Assembly: GCA_947629075.1 (NCBI GenBank)
Contig: CANRCI010000019.1
Location: 1 to 16,600 of the forward strand
Direction of reading: 5' to 3'
From: an uncultured Bacilli bacterium
GTDB lineage: Bacteria; Bacillota_I; Bacilli_A; RF39; UBA660
Length of the DNA stretch: 16,600 bases
Shown here: positions 14,528 to 16,600 of the stretch, one piece after another
How positions within the stretch are numbered: position 1 is the first letter of the stretch
Layout of the letters: every line of letters starts with the position of its first letter
Notes under the pieces: model-generated
Seen by the model: only the letters and a program-made list of their open reading frames with translations
The model's database searches: none
What the model was told of the DNA's origin: nothing
Made by a program: the position numbers and the translations under genes

Positions 14528-15406
14528 ATGAGAAAGTTAAATAATAAGGGATTTACTGTAATCGAACTCATTCTATCGTTTATTTTTGTTATGATTTTAG
14601 CTCTTAGTATGTTTGGATTGCTTACTTCTTATAAGAACAAAAGCCAAATCGAAAGCATTAAAGCCGATATCGTTACTTATAAAAATGATATAACTGCTAA
14701 TATTCAAAAAGACATCAATGCCAAAATTTTGAGAAGAGCAGAGTACTGTAATAGTGGCGCTCATCCCGTTAAAAGTTGTGTCATGTTGTATTTTAATGAT
14801 AATACATCAGCTAGATTATCAGTAGAGACGGGAAGTTATACTGATGAATATGGTGAAAATTATGAAAGCAATTATATCTCTTATAATGGTATAAGATATG
14901 ATACTAAAGAACCAGCGTTTACCATGATTAGTAAAAAAGATTTATTGTTGACTGCCGATTCATCAACCTTTATAGAAAAAGGAATTAATTTGTATCGCAT
15001 CATCATTCCCATTACTCATACTGATTTAGATGAAGAATATGAAATTAGAATTGTTGCGAATGGTTACGACTACACATACGGTGTTCCAGAATTGCCAAAA
15101 GCTCCTACTATAAAAGCAGAGGATCCAGATGGAAATGCCTATGCCAGTGGTACTAATACAACGAAACAAATCGGTTTCCGTCTTACTGGAGCAACGTTTA
15201 ATTACGGTTCTGTAGATTACACTGAGTACTGTCTATTCGAAGGAGTAGATGGTGATGTATCTAGTTGTAGTTGGCAAAAATATACTGGTCGTGTAAGTCT
15301 TACAGCTAAGAAAACTTATTATGTTTATGGTCGAACTAGAGGTACTTATAACGGCAATGTCCTATATAGTAAACCAACTAGTAAGTTTATCATCATAATG
15401 ACATAA
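14528..15406 (+). CDS. Type IV pilin-like protein with Ig-like C-terminal domain
   Basis: A 292-residue protein with a textbook prepilin start: MRKLNNKG followed by FTVIELILSFIFVMILAL, Glu at mature position 5. A helical stalk (KNKSQIESIKADIVTYK) leads into a head with a Cys pair (EYC, KSC). From about residue 195 (LPKAPTIKAEDPDG) a separate beta-rich domain begins. Its pattern (TEYCLFEG, SSCSWQKYTG, TYYVYGRTRG) recalls the Ig-like units of the surface protein at 1-1629. AGGAGG at 14517-14522 overlaps the previous stop and fixes ATG 14528. The product may be the tip or adhesive pilin of the filament; that role is inferred. Its 3' end overlaps the convergent gene by 14 bases. Confidence 0.82.
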   Translation: MRKLNNKGFTVIELILSFIFVMILALSMFGLLTSYKNKSQIESIKADIVTYKNDITANIQKDINAKILRRAEYCNSGAHPVKSCVMLYFNDNTSARLSVETGSYTDEYGENYESNYISYNGIRYDTKEPAFTMISKKDLLLTADSSTFIEKGINLYRIIIPITHTDLDEEYEIRIVANGYDYTYGVPELPKAPTIKAEDPDGNAYASGTNTTKQIGFRLTGATFNYGSVDYTEYCLFEGVDGDVSSCSWQKYTGRVSLTAKKTYYVYGRTRGTYNGNVLYSKPTSKFIIIMT

Positions 15407-16322
15407 AATTGATAATTACAAGATAGATAATAGCTGAAATAATAGAATGCAAAATTCTCGCTTTAAAGAAACTTTTGTATTCTATTTTTGTATCCTCTAA
15501 AATACTCATTACTTGTAAATGGATTGAAAGGCCTCCAAAAGATAGAAAAATAGTAATTATCAGACCTTTAGTAACAAGATTAAAAGGACTATGGCTGACT
15601 AAAGTAATTCCACTAGTCATCTCTAAAATGCCATTGATAATTATTTTTAAATAAATATTGGGATTAAATAATTTATTTATGAAGGAAACGATTAGTAAAA
15701 AGGTAATAATTATACCTAGAAGGAGCATCAAAGTATTAAAAGTTTTAGTTATCGAATTATTTAAGACAGTAATAAAACTCTTATGATTTTCTTCAGTCTC
15801 TATTCCTCTTAGTTCTTTGGTTCTCTCATTTATTAAAATGGCCATGACAAAGTTACCGAGAAAGTGGGATACTAAAATTATTAGGGCTAGATTTCCATTT
15901 TTTAGAAGGATACTGCCAACTGTTCCAATGATAAAAATCGGATTAGAAAAGTGGGTAAAGCGGATTAAGTTCTGGGCTTCCTCTAGCGAGATTAAATTTT
16001 TATCTAAAAGTTCTTTGGTGAGTTTGGCTCCACTGGGAAAACCAGAAATCATACTGAATATCAAAGCGTAAGAAGAGTTTTTGTTAATCTTTAAAATTTT
16101 GTTTAAGAACCTCGTATGATTGGTAATGATTTTTATAAAGTTATATTCGCTCAATAAATCGGTAATGATAAAAAAGGGAAAAAGAGAAGGAAAAACGTTT
16201 TTGATGAAGATACTGGTACCACTTAAAACAGTTTCAATACTTGTTTCAGGATATAAGAGAATTAAACTCATCATCACTAATAAAAAAATAATTATGATAA
16301 AATTTTTGTAGTTTGTTTTCAT
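15393..16322 (-). CDS. YlbJ-like multi-pass membrane protein
   Basis: A 309-residue integral membrane protein resembling the YlbJ/SpmA group (nucleoside-recognition GATE fold). Matching segments are NVFPSLFPFFIITDLL (residues about 42-57) and SGFPSGAKLTKELL (about 93-106), with the later FSNPIFIIGTVG. About eight hydrophobic helices are visible. B. subtilis YlbJ is a sporulation membrane protein of about 400 residues, so this copy is shorter. The start is ATG 16322 with AGAGGA upstream on the minus strand. The divergent neighbour is a YlbL-like protease, as in the Bacillus ylb region, which supports the call. Non-sporulating bacteria also carry relatives, so it does not prove spore formation. 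The transported molecule is not known to me. Confidence 0.72.
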   Translation of the reverse strand: MKTNYKNFIIIIFLLVMMSLILLYPETSIETVLSGTSIFIKNVFPSLFPFFIITDLLSEYNFIKIITNHTRFLNKILKINKNSSYALIFSMISGFPSGAKLTKELLDKNLISLEEAQNLIRFTHFSNPIFIIGTVGSILLKNGNLALIILVSHFLGNFVMAILINERTKELRGIETEENHKSFITVLNNSITKTFNTLMLLLGIIITFLLIVSFINKLFNPNIYLKIIINGILEMTSGITLVSHSPFNLVTKGLIITIFLSFGGLSIHLQVMSILEDTKIEYKSFFKARILHSIISAIIYLVIINFMSL

Positions 16323-16337
16323 AAATAATCCTCTTTT

Positions 16338-16346
16338 TGGTATAAT
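16338..16346 (+). promoter_or_regulatory. Extended -10 promoter of the YlbL-like gene
   Basis: TGGTATAAT is a perfect extended -10. A possible weak -35 (TTTCAT, 16317-16322) lies 18 bp upstream. Expected start of transcription is near 16353, giving a leader of about 13 bases that begins at the ribosome binding site AGGATGTGAT. Confidence 0.55.
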
Positions 16347-16365
16347 TATTTTAGGATGTGATTAC

Positions 16366-16600
16366 ATGTTTAGTAAAATATATGCAAAATTAAAGAACTA
16401 TATAAAAGAAAATTGGGTTTACTATCTGGTAATAGTTGTGACTTTGGCCATTCTCAATTTTCCCCTTCCATATTATGTTATGACTGGTGGTGGGACTATT
16501 GATGTAAGTGATCGAGCTAGTGTTGTCGGTGAAGAGAAACAGAAGGGTAGTTTTAATTTGGCTTATGTTGATGAGCTTAGGGGTAATGTTTTAACTTTTG
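16366..16600 (+). CDS. YlbL/SepM-like PDZ membrane protease (3' end missing)
   Basis: Only the first 78 residues lie in the window. After a basic, aromatic start (MFSKIYAKLKNYIKENW) comes one membrane helix (residues about 18-33), then NFPLPYYVMTGGGTIDVSD and later KQKGSFNLAYVDE. This order, helix followed by LPYYV...G, a V-G-E segment and a KGSF strand, is that of YlbL-type proteins: single-helix, outward-facing PDZ plus Lon-like (S16) proteases that process exported proteins or peptides, as SepM does for a streptococcal signal peptide. The PDZ and protease domains would lie beyond base 16600. ATG 16366 is supported by AGGATGTGAT at 16353-16362. Confidence 0.75.
   Translation, partial: MFSKIYAKLKNYIKENWVYYLVIVVTLAILNFPLPYYVMTGGGTIDVSDRASVVGEEKQKGSFNLAYVDELRGNVLTF

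Noticed and set aside
15817..16311. Rightward open frames of 84 and 63 codons opposite the YlbJ-like gene
   Set aside because: They are antisense to a gene with clear family motifs and lack ribosome binding sites.

Overview
The window reads as one stretch of chromosome from a low-GC Gram-positive bacterium. Evidence: AT-rich DNA throughout, strong AGGAGG-type ribosome binding sites, TGnTATAAT promoters, tightly packed and often overlapping genes, and Bacillota-type neighbours (lepA next to hemW; a YlbJ-like gene next to a YlbL-like gene). Ig-like surface proteins, type IV pilin-like genes and very short leaders would suit an uncultured, gut-type member of the Bacilli with a compact genome. 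That placement is inference; no rRNA or marker phylogeny is available here.

Layout. (1) 1-1629: the 3' end of a large surface protein with Ig-like repeats and a duplicated cysteine-rich module, closed by a terminator. (2) 1711-5852: lepA and hemW, separated by two unrecognised genes that look like diverged paralogues. (3) 5845-8173: an HD-domain phosphohydrolase, thymidylate synthase (thyA), a collapsed dihydrofolate reductase remnant, and thymidylate kinase (tmk), closed by a terminator. Close spacing and overlaps make 1711-8173 look like one long transcription unit. (4) 8230-12140: an accessory island. A leftward four-helix membrane protein faces a rightward operon encoding a small secreted protein, three six-helix membrane proteins and an ABC ATPase. 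Upstream of the operon are three direct repeats of TACCATT at exact 21-bp spacing, the architecture of LytTR-type (quorum-sensing) response-regulator sites. (5) 12175-15406: a GspE/PilB-type assembly ATPase with a long acidic tail, divergent from two type IV pilin-like genes. (6) 15393-16600: a YlbJ-like membrane protein and the start of a YlbL-like PDZ protease.

How they work together. ThyA and Tmk make dTMP and dTDP, but the local DHFR that should recycle dihydrofolate is broken, so the cell needs another source. The GspE-like ATPase and the two pilin-like proteins are parts of a minimal type IV filament or secretion pseudopilus whose platform protein and prepilin peptidase lie elsewhere. 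The best candidate for a little-described system is the 8672-12140 island: a probably density-regulated exported protein with a dedicated, three-permease ABC transporter. No tRNA, rRNA, CRISPR array or insertion sequence was seen, and no gene-free stretch exceeds 300 bases.
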